Shown piece after piece: positions 17,595 through 27,525 of a stretch of DNA of 64,000 nucleotides. A program made the position numbers and the translations under genes. Each line of letters starts with the position of its first letter. Within the stretch, counting starts at the first letter, position 1. Source of the DNA: Flavilitoribacter sp020436695. Its GTDB lineage: Bacteria > Bacteroidota > Bacteroidia > Chitinophagales > Saprospiraceae. Under the pieces are notes generated by a model. It did no database searches and was not told the origin of the DNA. It saw nothing but the letters and a program-made list of their open reading frames with translations. The DNA is taken from contig JAWKLQ010000011.1 of the NCBI GenBank assembly GCA_041392665.1, positions 186,001-250,000 of the forward strand, written 5' to 3'.

Positions 17595-18863
17595 ATGAAA
17601 AGAGCCTCAATTCTCATCGTGTTCTGCCTGTTAACCTGGCGGAGCATAGGACAGGACTGGAGTGTCCTGCCGGAATCCCCAACTTCCGAACGCTTCGAAG
17701 ATATCTATTTTACCGATGCCCAGACGGGCTGGGTGATCAGCAAGGAAGGAAAGATGTACCACACCACCGACGGTGGCCAGCAATGGGAAAAAGTGTACGA
17801 TGAGCCGGAGTATTTCTTCCGTTCCCTGGAATTTATTGATAACAAGACCGGATTCGCCGGCACGCTTAGCCGGGCCCTCCTGCGAACTGACGACGGCGGT
17901 CAGACCTGGACGGATATCATCGACCGGGTACCGTACAATATTCGCGGGGTATGCGGCCTGTCGCACGTGGGGCAGAACGTCTATGGAGTAGGGGTCTGGT
18001 ACACCCCGGCTTTCTTTATTAAATCTACAGATGGGGGAGAAACCTGGAGTTATAAAGATCTTTCCGATCTGGCCGGCGGGTTGGTGGATATTCACTTTTT
18101 TGATGAAAATGTCGGTGTCGCCTCCGGTATCATCGAAACCGAAGGCGGGGTCATCCTCCGTACCACCGATGGTGGTGAAAATTGGACCCTGGTGCACAAT
18201 ACCAATCGTGGACTGGAATACATCTGGAAACTGGATTTTCTGAACGATAAAGTCGGATACGGATCGGTGGCTTCCTATGTTGGCAATACGACCATCGTAG
18301 TAAAAACCACCGACGGCGGCAAGACCTGGACAGAACTGGAGGTGGATGACGCTACAAACGGCCTGGAAACCCAGGGGCTGGGTTTCGCTACGGAGGACCT
18401 GGGATGGACTGCCCCAAAAAAGCACGGTATGTTCGAAACCCGGGACGGCGGCAAGACCTGGACGGAACGGGATGATCTGGCTAACGTCAACCGTTTTTTT
18501 CGTCTCAGTAAGGACCTGATCTACGCTTCGGGAAGCTACGTGTACAAATACGGGGATGGAGAACCGAATGCAGCTCCGGACCCACTACCCATTGAAGAGA
18601 GCGAACTGTTTGAGGTGTCACCTAATCCTTTCGATCACGAATTAAAGATCAAAATTGGCGTCGAGAAACTGACTTTTGCCAAACTGGATCTTTTTGATCT
18701 GCAGGGGCATCATCTGGCGTCGATCTACAATGATGAGTTCCCGGCCGGGGAGCGGACGTTCACGGTCGATCCTGATCTTTTGGCACAACTGCCTGCGGCT
18801 ACGTACGTGGTGCTGTTGCGGACACATGGGGGATTTCGGAAGTTGCAGGTGGTGAAGCAGTGA
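17595..18863 (+). CDS. Secreted YCF48/BNR-repeat propeller protein with T9SS sorting domain
   Basis: The 422-residue protein has a signal peptide (ILIVFCLLTWRSIGQ). It carries at least five Asp-box repeats (TTDGGQQWEKV, TDDGGQTWTD, STDGGETWSY, TTDGGENWTL, TTDGGKTWTE), giving a beta-propeller like YCF48/sialidase folds. The final 80 residues (EVSPNPFDHELKIKI through FRKLQVVKQ) are a type A C-terminal sorting domain, so the protein should leave through the type IX secretion system and be attached to the surface. No catalytic residues are evident. Confidence 0.9.
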   Translation: MKRASILIVFCLLTWRSIGQDWSVLPESPTSERFEDIYFTDAQTGWVISKEGKMYHTTDGGQQWEKVYDEPEYFFRSLEFIDNKTGFAGTLSRALLRTDDGGQTWTDIIDRVPYNIRGVCGLSHVGQNVYGVGVWYTPAFFIKSTDGGETWSYKDLSDLAGGLVDIHFFDENVGVASGIIETEGGVILRTTDGGENWTLVHNTNRGLEYIWKLDFLNDKVGYGSVASYVGNTTIVVKTTDGGKTWTELEVDDATNGLETQGLGFATEDLGWTAPKKHGMFETRDGGKTWTERDDLANVNRFFRLSKDLIYASGSYVYKYGDGEPNAAPDPLPIEESELFEVSPNPFDHELKIKIGVEKLTFAKLDLFDLQGHHLASIYNDEFPAGERTFTVDPDLLAQLPAATYVVLLRTHGGFRKLQVVKQ

Positions 18864-19049
18864 GGGGGGGCGAGTGGGATCACTTTTAAACGGTGCCCGG
18901 CACACGGCAACTCATTGAAAATTAAGAGCCGTTTTTGTGCAGACGCAGTTAATTGAACTATCTCCCAATAACTTTCAAATTTGTTTATTAACCAGGGAAT
19001 TAATATTTTAGAAATTAATTTTTCAAACAGCTTCTAAGCCGACCAGTGA

Positions 19050-19799
19050 ATGACATCTATTATAATTGATGATGAGCCACATTGTCGCGAAGGCCTTATT
19101 TCATTACTAACCTACCTTCACCCAGAATTGGATATTTTAGGAGTTGCCGATGGCGTGCAGTCCGGTATTGAATTGATCCTTGCGAAACAACCGGATTTAC
19201 TGTTTCTTGATATTAAAATGCACGATGGCACAGGTTTCGATTTGTTAGAGCGGATCGATCATACCCAATTTGCAATCATTTTTACAACCGGCTATGATGA
19301 ATATGCCTGCCTGGCATTTGATTTTGCCGCCATGGCTTATCTGAAAAAACCAATCGCATCCGATAAACTGGCTACTGCTATTCTCCGTGCCGAAGAGCGC
19401 CTACAACAGCAAACGCAAGCCCAACAACTTGCCGAATTAAGAGAGATTACTGAAAATTTTCGTCGTCGGCAACTCCCGCGGCGTATCGCGGTATCCAATA
19501 GCTCGGGCACTTTTTATATACCGGTCGATCAGATTACCTTTCTTACTGTAGATGAAGGATGTACGGAAATACATCAACTCAATGGGCAGCGGGTTATTGT
19601 TTCGGCTAATTTAATCGAATATGAAAACCATTTCCTGCGCTATCCGCAATTTATGCGGGTGCACAAATCTTACCTGGCCAATCTCGAACACGTGAGAGCT
19701 TTTCACCGCGATGGCGAGGCCATCCTGGAGAACGGCCTCCGAATTCCGGTCAGTCAAAAAAACAGCAAGGAACTGAAAGACCGGCTTACCTCGCTTTGA
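19050..19799 (+). CDS. LytTR-family response regulator
   Basis: The 249-residue protein has a receiver domain at residues 1-120 with the acidic pair Asp7/Asp8, phospho-acceptor Asp54 in LFLDIKMHDG, the switch Thr in FTTGYDEYA and Lys in YLKKP. A LytTR DNA-binding domain fills residues 145-249 (IPVDQITFLTVDEGC, RYPQFMRVHKSYLANLEHV). Its natural partner is the LytS-type sensor kinase at 22036, separated by an unknown protein and a DyP homologue. That pairing is inferred from position and family. Confidence 0.93.
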   Translation: MTSIIIDDEPHCREGLISLLTYLHPELDILGVADGVQSGIELILAKQPDLLFLDIKMHDGTGFDLLERIDHTQFAIIFTTGYDEYACLAFDFAAMAYLKKPIASDKLATAILRAEERLQQQTQAQQLAELREITENFRRRQLPRRIAVSNSSGTFYIPVDQITFLTVDEGCTEIHQLNGQRVIVSANLIEYENHFLRYPQFMRVHKSYLANLEHVRAFHRDGEAILENGLRIPVSQKNSKELKDRLTSL

Positions 19800-19928
19800 T
19801 CAGCCTGCTTTACCGGGATGACTGCCTGTGTTAACGAGAAAAAGCAGGTAGTTTCCGGCGGAGCTTGCTTTTACTGGGCTGAAACGAGTAATTATGTTCT
19901 GATTTGTTAACCATAAAATCGAATATTC

Positions 19929-20579
19929 ATGCCATTGATAAGATTAAAAACTGGTCTGGTGACAATTGATGACTCTTTTTATGAGCAGATATACCAAGAT
20001 GGCAATCTGAGAGGGAAACTACATCATCTTTGTCGGGAAAAACTCCTGAGTATCTATATCGGTCGGATACCTTCCCCCCTTCGTTTCGGTACGGTTTTGC
20101 GTGCTGCAGAGATCAAGCTGCCGAATACCACTGATCCGGAATACAGCTTTTTATTTGTGTTATTTATCTATGATGATGCCGAAGATGAAATCCCATTTGA
20201 AGAAATTGATGAAGATACAGCGGCTATGTCCTGCCCTCCGGGCGACATCGAAGACCTGGATGAGTGTGATAGAATCTATGGTGACAATGAATCTGATGGC
20301 CAGGCACTAAAACAATTGTTTTACCCCAATTATTTCAGCAATGACCCTATGGAGCGTGAACTACCTCACCGGATCTTACAGTTACTAAACGAAAAGGAGT
20401 CGGTGGACAGTATTGATGCATTGATCAAGGAAGCCAAGGGAATGCAGGCAGTTGACTTGACGGGGCCCGATCCAACCCGTCGTACGATTTTCAAGGCCCT
20501 GCAGGCAAAAGGCCTGGAGGTAACGCCGGAATATCTTGATCAGATCTTTCCAAGAGACCGAACTCAAACCCTTAATTAA
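19929..20579 (+). CDS. Unknown soluble protein upstream of a DyP peroxidase homologue
   Basis: The 216-residue protein has no signal peptide or membrane helix. I do not recognise the family. The N-terminal third is mixed alpha/beta (LYSFLFVLFIYDD-like core), the centre is very acidic (DAEDEIPFEEIDEDTAA and DIEDLDECDRIYGDNESDG), and the end is helical. It ends 10 bases before the peroxidase gene, so the two are probably cotranslated. A chaperone, heme-handling or electron-transfer role is possible but not shown. Confidence 0.6.
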   Translation: MPLIRLKTGLVTIDDSFYEQIYQDGNLRGKLHHLCREKLLSIYIGRIPSPLRFGTVLRAAEIKLPNTTDPEYSFLFVLFIYDDAEDEIPFEEIDEDTAAMSCPPGDIEDLDECDRIYGDNESDGQALKQLFYPNYFSNDPMERELPHRILQLLNEKESVDSIDALIKEAKGMQAVDLTGPDPTRRTIFKALQAKGLEVTPEYLDQIFPRDRTQTLN

Positions 20580-20589
20580 TAAAATTTGT

Positions 20590-21972
20590 ATGACTTACCC
20601 GCCAAATCCAGATTATTTTCCGGCCAATATGTTTAAGTCCCACGGCCGAAACCACATGTGTTGTATTTTCCTGAAATGCAGGGAAAAGAAAGATGCCCTT
20701 CCCAGCCAAGGAGATGTTCAGGCCGCCAGGGATTTCATCGCCTGGCTGATCCCCAAACTTACCTGGCATAGCGATCAGCTTCGTCAAAATGAAGATTATC
20801 GCCGTAACAACAACGATAAGCATACCTTACGTTGTCTTTTTATATCTCATCAGGGATATGAATGGCTCGGGATTAAAGAGGCAGATATTCCCACAGATGG
20901 CCCCAGGAATAGTGACGACGATCAGGTCGATTTTTTCAGGTGGCGGATGAACAGCACACTTTTGAGACGTCGCTTCGAAGATTATAAATTATTACAACAT
21001 ATTGAAAATGAAAAGTATGGGACGAAAAAGCCTGCTATTGATTTTATGCTCCTGATCGCCAATGACCACAAAGAACAGCTGGATCAGGCCGTTAAGGAGA
21101 TCGAGACACATCCTGCTGTGACCGGGCGAACGGTGGTTAAAGAATTTTTTAAGGAACATGGAACGAAGGTCTTCTCCGAATCCAATTCGGAAAAACCCAT
21201 TGGCCCTCTGGGCTTTGTGGATGATATTTCCAATGCTTCCAAACCGGAAGATATTTGGAATATGGTGAAATATAAAGAGCCTTTTGGCGTCAATCGAAAC
21301 TATGAGAGTTATGGATCATTTTTCGTCTTTAGAAAATTAGAGGTAAACCGGTCTCGTTTCGAAGAATTGACCGATAAGTTGGCTGAAGTTTTATATGAGC
21401 ATAATGATCTATCTATAGAGGAATGCAGGAGGTTAGCTGAAGCCATGTATGTAGGGCGTTATAAAAACGGTACGCCATTAGTGTCCTCGCAGCGGCCTTT
21501 TCCAGTGCCCGTTGATACGCACAATAACTTTGATTATGAAGAAGACCAACTGGGTCTGAGATGCCCGGTACATGCTCACATTAGATCGGTTAATGATCGT
21601 ACGGATGGGAAAAGAACACCTCCCATCTTGCGCCGGGGGATGACGTATACCGATAATCCCAATTCCCGGTATGCGTCTATAAAAGGGTTGTTGTTTATAT
21701 CTTATCAGTCGAGTATTAAATTTAATCTTCGCCCTATCTTGGACAAAATGACAAAGCCGAGTTCTATAGACGCCTTAGCTTATCGGGATCCGATTAATGT
21801 TCCAAATACATCCAAGGTTGAGTTTCCCACAAAATGGGGAGGCGAAAAAAAATCTACGCATGAAATTGGCGGGAGAGATTTAACCAAATTCAAAGGCGGC
21901 GAAATATTTTTCGCTCCCTCCAGGTATTTTTTGGAAGCCCTACAAACAGAGCCGATTCATATAAGCGCATAA
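20590..21972 (+). CDS. DyP-type (dye-decolourising) peroxidase homologue
   Basis: The start at 20590 follows the previous stop by 10 bases and gives MTYPPNPDYF; the longer frame overlaps the upstream gene. The 460-residue protein has late DyP landmarks: RCPVHAHIRSVN with proximal heme His330, ILRRGMTY with the expected distal Arg, and GLLFISYQSSIKFNLRPI. The usual GxxDG motif appears as GFVDD (residues 208-212): the catalytic Asp is kept and the Gly is Asp. There is no export signal, so it acts in the cytoplasm or an encapsulated compartment. No encapsulin gene is seen nearby. Confidence 0.8.
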   Translation: MTYPPNPDYFPANMFKSHGRNHMCCIFLKCREKKDALPSQGDVQAARDFIAWLIPKLTWHSDQLRQNEDYRRNNNDKHTLRCLFISHQGYEWLGIKEADIPTDGPRNSDDDQVDFFRWRMNSTLLRRRFEDYKLLQHIENEKYGTKKPAIDFMLLIANDHKEQLDQAVKEIETHPAVTGRTVVKEFFKEHGTKVFSESNSEKPIGPLGFVDDISNASKPEDIWNMVKYKEPFGVNRNYESYGSFFVFRKLEVNRSRFEELTDKLAEVLYEHNDLSIEECRRLAEAMYVGRYKNGTPLVSSQRPFPVPVDTHNNFDYEEDQLGLRCPVHAHIRSVNDRTDGKRTPPILRRGMTYTDNPNSRYASIKGLLFISYQSSIKFNLRPILDKMTKPSSIDALAYRDPINVPNTSKVEFPTKWGGEKKSTHEIGGRDLTKFKGGEIFFAPSRYFLEALQTEPIHISA

Positions 21973-22035
21973 GTGGCAATACTATTCTCCTACAGTTCGA
22001 TTTTTTAAATTTTATACGGTTGCTTAGTTTTATGG

Positions 22036-25000
22036 ATGTTTTCAAAACTGAGCAACCTTCATATGCTGGGCTTGGCATTAATCCTGATCATTGGGCCTGG
22101 GAAAACTACGGCACAAGATAAGGTTTATGTGTTCAACCGTTTAAATACCGATAATGACCTCACCTCAGGTCAATATAATTATTATGTTTATCAAGATAGC
22201 TACGGATTGGTCTGGATCAGTTCCACCAAGGGACTGAATCGGTTTGATGGAACAAGCGTGAAGCAATTCCACGCCAATCCGGATGACCCGTGTAGTTTGT
22301 TAACCCAAAATGGCGCACAAAGCAGGTTCCAGGAAGATCGCCGGGGAGATCTCTGGTTTGCTGCCGACATCGGCTTGACTCACTATCTGCGTACGCAGGA
22401 TCGTTTCGAACATCACTATCTGATCGCTCCCGGGGAAGATACACTTAGGGATTATTATTTCTGGGCCTACCTGGATACCCTTGCTAATCAAATGTTTGTC
22501 AGTGGCGGGCGGCAATTATTTTCAATCGATCTGAATGCTTCGAAACTCGATCTGCACAACCGGATCGACACCATTTACGTGGGTTTAAAAGATCGCATGA
22601 TTCCGGCTCCACAGGGTGGGTATTATTTATTCCGACACGGTAGGAGCAGAGATGTCCTGGAGGTACGGCATTACAATAGCAATGCTTTAATGCGCCCGCC
22701 CACACGATACCGACTACCGGGAAATGCCAGGCTGAACGATACAAAATATATCAATGATACACTGGTTTGGGTGGCTACCAGCAATGGACTTTATCAACTA
22801 AATTTGCGGGACAGTGGATGGACGACAATTCCCGGAACTTACCGAGGGAAAAAGATTGACGGGATAACAGAACTGGTCATGAGAAAAAATGGCCAAATAT
22901 TAGTAGCGACTTACGATCAGGGAATTTATTATTTCGACCCGCTTAGCAAACGATATACAGGCCGGATGTTATCCTTCCAACAAGAGAGGATCGAACATTT
23001 TTCACCCATCATAGATCGGGTCACTCTGGATAGAAAAGAGAACCTATGGATATCTACTAAGGACAATGGCATTTATTACACCCATCTCGATAAACCCAAG
23101 TTCGGAATTGATTTGGCGGGCCGCGGAAGTAACGGGAGCAGCGTAAAATATCTGACCGAAAGCAAGGACAGTGCCGTTTGGGTGATGTTGCCCAAGCGAG
23201 TAGCCCGATTGACTTCCAGGGATACGCTGTATTATTCACTTCCGGTAACTGGAACCGGAGTGGAGCAGACCACCTTCCTACACGAAGACCAGCAAGGCCG
23301 TGTATGGGCGGGTACCTTAAGCAAATTGTTTGTTCTTTTTCCGGGAACGTCCACTTTCCGTCCCGTAGATCTACTACCGCCGGGAGCAACAGATAAAGCT
23401 CCTGGTTATAACGCTTTGACGGAGTTTCCTAATGGAGACCTGCTTATTGCCACCAATATTTTATTTCCACTTATCATCAAGGCAGATCTGACCGAATCGC
23501 GATGGCTGGATATGTCCATTGCCCGGCCGCGATACCTATATAAAGGGGTAGGGCAGGAGTTTTTTATTCACACTTTCCTTGGGGTTTTCTATATCGGTGA
23601 ACTCGATCAGTCGGATAGTTATAAGATCGATACGACCTTCCGGCAACTATCATTTCTTACCGCCATACAATGGGACGCTGACCGACAACTGTACTGGGTT
23701 GGCACTTCGAATGGCTTATTCCGACTCCGGCATACCGATACGGGCTGGTCCTTCCAAAAAGAAGATCATTTTGATTTTAATCTACTGGTCAGTGGTCTGC
23801 TGTTGGACAATGCCGGCAAATTATGGATGAGTATTCCCGGAAATCTCATGGCTTATGATCCGGATAGTTTACGCTATGATCTTTATCACAAAGCAGATGG
23901 TTTGCAGGGCCCGGATTACAATGATATGGCGGTTCTGCAACACTCGGACGGTCGCTTTTTCTTCGGTGGTACCAATGGGATTACCGTGTTTCGCCCGCAG
24001 AACATCGACAGTGAGATCCCGTTGGCCAGGCCAGCTATTGTCAATATTAAGATCAATCAGGAGGAAGACCTGGCCTATCAATTCAGCCACAATAGGGTTG
24101 GCAATATCATGGAGATCAGACAACTCAAATTGCCGTATACACTTAATAATCTGACATTCACAGCGGCGCCAATGGAATACAGCGATCCGCAAAACTGTAG
24201 ATTTAGTTACCAGTTAAAAGGGAGCACTACCGATGCTTTTATTGAAAATGGCAACAATCCGCAAATTGCCTTTTCTCGTCTTAGCCCCGGCAAATATGAA
24301 CTCAATATCCGGTCAACCAATTCTGATGGCGTTGTCAGCGAGAGCACTGATCCCATCCATATAGAGATACTTCCACCCTGGTATCAAACTTCCTGGTTTT
24401 ATTTACTTGCCATATTGGCTATCATTGGAATTGTCTTTCTGATCATCCGCAATCGTTTTCGAGAGGCGATGCGTCGACAAACCCTGGCTCAGGAAGTTAG
24501 TGAAGCTAGGCGAAAAGCAGCGGAGGCGCAACGCAATGAGGCTGAGGCCAAGCGACTAGCTGCGGAAACCGAAACAGCAGTATTGCGTTTACAAATGGAT
24601 CCGCATTTCATTTTTAACAGTATGAATGCGATCGATGCTTTTATATTGCAGGGAGAAAAACTCAGGGCGCACGATTATCTGGTGTACTTTTCAGAACTAA
24701 TGCGAGGCATACTCAATAATTCTGAAAAAACGTATACCAACCTGGAGGATGAGATTGACCTGTTGAAAAAATACCTTCAGGTGGAGCAGATGCGGATCGG
24801 TCCACGTTTGACCTACACTGTTTTGCCGGCACCGGAGGTAGACACCTATGAAACAGAGATCCCTACTATGATCTTACAACCATTTGTGGAAAATGCGATC
24901 TGGCACGGCATTTCCCCGAAATCCGGACCGGGTCACATCCGCATCAATTTTTTTCAAAAGGAAGATTTGTTGATCTGTGAGGTGCTGGATGATGGAGTCG

Positions 25001-25203
25001 GGAGAGGATATACTTCCAGGGCGAAACCCCACAAGAGCAAAGCCACCAAAATTACAGAACGCCGTTTAGCACTCCTACCTGCCAACAAAGACGGTCGGTC
25101 TGCACAATTTGAGATCATAGACGAGCAAGACCAATCTGGTCAGCCTTGTGGTACCAGTGTACGTTTTTTCTTCCCTTTGACACAACCTGCAAATACACCA
25201 TGA
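22036..25203 (+). CDS. Hybrid-type sensor: Reg_prop propeller plus LytS-type histidine kinase
   Basis: The 1055-residue protein has a signal peptide or first helix, then about 700 residues of two-component propeller repeats (YGLVWISSTKGLNRFDG, ENLWISTKDNGIYY, GKLWMSIPGNLMAYD). A Y_Y_Y domain and a membrane helix (FYLLAILAIIGIVFLII, about residue 790) follow, then a coiled coil and a His_kinase domain with His857 in LQMDPHFIFNSMN. The HATPase domain is at the end (PFVENAIWHGI, DDGVGRG). It probably senses a periplasmic ligand and phosphorylates the LytTR regulator at 19050. Its stop overlaps the next start by ATGA. Confidence 0.92.
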   Translation: MFSKLSNLHMLGLALILIIGPGKTTAQDKVYVFNRLNTDNDLTSGQYNYYVYQDSYGLVWISSTKGLNRFDGTSVKQFHANPDDPCSLLTQNGAQSRFQEDRRGDLWFAADIGLTHYLRTQDRFEHHYLIAPGEDTLRDYYFWAYLDTLANQMFVSGGRQLFSIDLNASKLDLHNRIDTIYVGLKDRMIPAPQGGYYLFRHGRSRDVLEVRHYNSNALMRPPTRYRLPGNARLNDTKYINDTLVWVATSNGLYQLNLRDSGWTTIPGTYRGKKIDGITELVMRKNGQILVATYDQGIYYFDPLSKRYTGRMLSFQQERIEHFSPIIDRVTLDRKENLWISTKDNGIYYTHLDKPKFGIDLAGRGSNGSSVKYLTESKDSAVWVMLPKRVARLTSRDTLYYSLPVTGTGVEQTTFLHEDQQGRVWAGTLSKLFVLFPGTSTFRPVDLLPPGATDKAPGYNALTEFPNGDLLIATNILFPLIIKADLTESRWLDMSIARPRYLYKGVGQEFFIHTFLGVFYIGELDQSDSYKIDTTFRQLSFLTAIQWDADRQLYWVGTSNGLFRLRHTDTGWSFQKEDHFDFNLLVSGLLLDNAGKLWMSIPGNLMAYDPDSLRYDLYHKADGLQGPDYNDMAVLQHSDGRFFFGGTNGITVFRPQNIDSEIPLARPAIVNIKINQEEDLAYQFSHNRVGNIMEIRQLKLPYTLNNLTFTAAPMEYSDPQNCRFSYQLKGSTTDAFIENGNNPQIAFSRLSPGKYELNIRSTNSDGVVSESTDPIHIEILPPWYQTSWFYLLAILAIIGIVFLIIRNRFREAMRRQTLAQEVSEARRKAAEAQRNEAEAKRLAAETETAVLRLQMDPHFIFNSMNAIDAFILQGEKLRAHDYLVYFSELMRGILNNSEKTYTNLEDEIDLLKKYLQVEQMRIGPRLTYTVLPAPEVDTYETEIPTMILQPFVENAIWHGISPKSGPGHIRINFFQKEDLLICEVLDDGVGRGYTSRAKPHKSKATKITERRLALLPANKDGRSAQFEIIDEQDQSGQPCGTSVRFFFPLTQPANTP

Positions 25204-26678
25204 GAAAAAATGCCCTTGCCAAAAGTACAACGGTTCAGTTATTAAAGGCCCTTGATGCAGGTGAATTCAAAGATTTCGCCAGATGGCTTCGATCCTCCTG
25301 GTGTAGCAGCAATCAACATTTGATCACCTTATACCGAATACTCAAAAAGCATTATCCGGAATTTTCTTCCGAACGCTTAACAAAACAGTGGCTTTATGCC
25401 GAGATCTATCCCGGCAAGGCCTATAATGATAAAGTCTGCCGTAATTTATTGAGCGAACTCTCAGTTCAAATACGCGAATTTCTGGTTTTGAAACGAGTAA
25501 GGAAAGATCCTCTACTCTTCCAAAAAACACTGATCAGTGAATATCAAAATCGAATAAAACCCGATTGGTTTATCAAAGAATCGAAGAAGTTGCTGGATCA
25601 GATAGAAGAACAACAACCCCAAAACTGGGAAAATCGATTGGATTGCCTAGTGCTCAATGAGCAGTTGTATTTTTCTCCTCATACGCTTTACAGGCAACAA
25701 AAAAATCCCGGGCCGCTCGAAGCCGCAGCACAAGCACTGGAAGAATTCTATTTACTCGGAAAGTTAAGAATATTGAATGAACGATTGGAGCGGCGGAAAA
25801 AATTTGCCCAACAGGAGGGAAAAAAAGATCAACAATTGGATACTTCCTTCCTTACTTCGGAGGCCGTAAATGAGATCGTGAAAAACCCCGTTTTCAATAT
25901 CTATTACCAAAGAATATTGAACCGGGACCTATCGCTGGAAATGCAATTTGAAAGATCAGAGCAACTCTTCAGATCGACTGTTGATCAGTTGCCAGATAAA
26001 GATCAACAGATACTCTATCACTACCTGTTGAATGATACAGCCCGCTTATCGCAAAAAGGAAATACGCAGATTCTCACCAGGATGCTGGACCTGTACAAAT
26101 TCGGAATCGATCAAAACTTGCTCATCTATGATCAAAAAATTACAGAGAGTACTTTTTTAAATATTGTCAGCCTGGCTGCGGGCCTAAAGGATTTTGATTT
26201 CCTGGAGCAATTTATACCGGCCTGTCTTATATTGTTACCTGCATCTTCTATCGACGATGCCCACACCTGGGCTAAAGCTAAAGTTGCATTGGAGCAAGAT
26301 AAATACGAGCAGTGTATCGAAATACTAAAGGATTATTCCTTTCAGGGATTTGTTTTTATCTATCGGACTCGTTTTCTGCTTTTGCAGGCATTTTTTGAAC
26401 AGTTTTTGCGAGATGATACCTATTATCCTTTTTTCAAAAGTTATTGCCGGCGTACGGAAATGAATATGAGAAACGAAAAGAGATTATCACAAGCCAGAAA
26501 AACGGCAGTGATCAAGTTTACCCAATATATCCGGAAAATGGCTAAATGGAAAGACGATGTAAATGCTACCGGCGAGCAACTCGACCGTATTGTCGAAGAT
26601 CTAGAAAAGGAAAGAAATATTCAGGGAAAGTTCTGGTTAAAGGCCAAGCTGGATCAAATAAGCAAAAAATTACTCTGA
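25200..26678 (+). CDS. Helical protein of unknown function coupled to the sensor kinase
   Basis: The start at 25200 overlaps the kinase stop in an ATGA, the best evidence for this start and for coupled expression. The 492-residue protein has no signal peptide or membrane segment and is rich in Leu, Lys, Glu and Gln with long amphipathic helices (LSVQIREFLVLKRVRKDPLLFQ, LYRILKKHYPEFSSERL). It resembles TPR-like or helical-repeat scaffolds of Saprospiria that I recall only as hypothetical proteins. A signalling accessory role is suggested by the coupling alone. Confidence 0.65.
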   Translation: MRKNALAKSTTVQLLKALDAGEFKDFARWLRSSWCSSNQHLITLYRILKKHYPEFSSERLTKQWLYAEIYPGKAYNDKVCRNLLSELSVQIREFLVLKRVRKDPLLFQKTLISEYQNRIKPDWFIKESKKLLDQIEEQQPQNWENRLDCLVLNEQLYFSPHTLYRQQKNPGPLEAAAQALEEFYLLGKLRILNERLERRKKFAQQEGKKDQQLDTSFLTSEAVNEIVKNPVFNIYYQRILNRDLSLEMQFERSEQLFRSTVDQLPDKDQQILYHYLLNDTARLSQKGNTQILTRMLDLYKFGIDQNLLIYDQKITESTFLNIVSLAAGLKDFDFLEQFIPACLILLPASSIDDAHTWAKAKVALEQDKYEQCIEILKDYSFQGFVFIYRTRFLLLQAFFEQFLRDDTYYPFFKSYCRRTEMNMRNEKRLSQARKTAVIKFTQYIRKMAKWKDDVNATGEQLDRIVEDLEKERNIQGKFWLKAKLDQISKKLL

Positions 26679-27525
26679 TCCTTTAATGTAAGTTGCGGGT
26701 GATCAGGCGGAGAAATTCCAGGCCCAATACCCGCAACTGGCAGGAAATTAAGGAAAACAATCTATACAAATCCTGTTGCTACTGCCGTAATTTCCACATT
26801 TATCTGTCTGACCGATTTACAATAAAATATCTTCCTCAACTACAATTCCTCCCTTGAGATTCTTTAGGGATTCTTTATTTACGATTTGATCTTTTATAAT
26901 GTCAAAACCCGTAAGGCGCTTTTTGATCAGCTTTTTCATAAGGCATAAAAATTTTGCTCCAAGCGGGGATGGTATGTACCCGTTGGAAAAGTTTGAAAAT
27001 GGATTGACCAGGACCTGAAGGCCAGGTAAATTCACTTCCGTAGCATTATGCGCGCCGAATACTTACTGGAAGAGTGGTGCATTCCTAATGTTGGAAGCCA
27101 CCGAATGATACAAAGCTAAAGCCTGATGAGTAGCAAAATGACGAAATACCGGGAACTTGCCGCTTTGTCCCGGCAAACAACCACTTCGCCCCGGAAAGTG
27201 AACTATGAAGGCGAGCATTGAAAGGGCAGGGATTCGTATTTCACTTCTTCTGGAACTGTAGTTCTACTCTTGTCCCGGTCACCAGGGCTCTATCTCTTCT
27301 TTTCTCGTTATACTCATTATTTTAATGACAAATAATTGTGTTAAAATGATGATAATTAATTAGTTATATTTTTTTTAAGCGATTATAGATATGGCAATAC
27401 AGGTGTTTTTATAAGCAGTAGTAATTAATAAGCGCATAACTTGACCACTGTAAAACCATCCAGCATAGATCAGGGAGATAAGTCTAAACCTCAGTTCCTT
27501 GATCATAAGCAAACCCAGAATTAAT
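26679..27525. other. 847-bp intergenic region, A+T-rich in its second half
   Basis: Apart from the short peptide gene at 26817-26939 I see no other gene. 27150-27180 holds a small stem (CCGGGA/TCCCGG). 27300-27430 is strongly A+T rich, with long A and T runs, and probably contains the promoter of the protease operon starting at 27526; no clear TAnnTTTG box with spacing was found. Confidence 0.5.
26817..26939 (-). CDS. Possible 40-aa GG-leader peptide (RiPP-type precursor)
   Basis: An ATG at 26939 opens a 40-residue peptide starting MKKLIKKRLTGFDIIKDQI and containing NKESLKNLKGG, with a double Gly at residues 30-31 followed by nine residues, IVVEEDILL. The Lys-rich start and the ELK-x-x-KGG site look like the leaders of Bacteroidetes natural-product precursors cleaved by C39-type transporters. 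The tail has no Cys, Ser or Thr, so a lanthipeptide is unlikely. No maturase, peptidase-transporter or clear ribosome site is seen nearby, so it may be an orphan or chance. Confidence 0.4.
   Translation of the reverse strand: MKKLIKKRLTGFDIIKDQIVNKESLKNLKGGIVVEEDILL

Noticed and set aside
17631..18425. 264-codon minus-strand frame opposite the YCF48-like gene
   Set aside because: Caused by the in-phase Asp-box repeats of the real gene.
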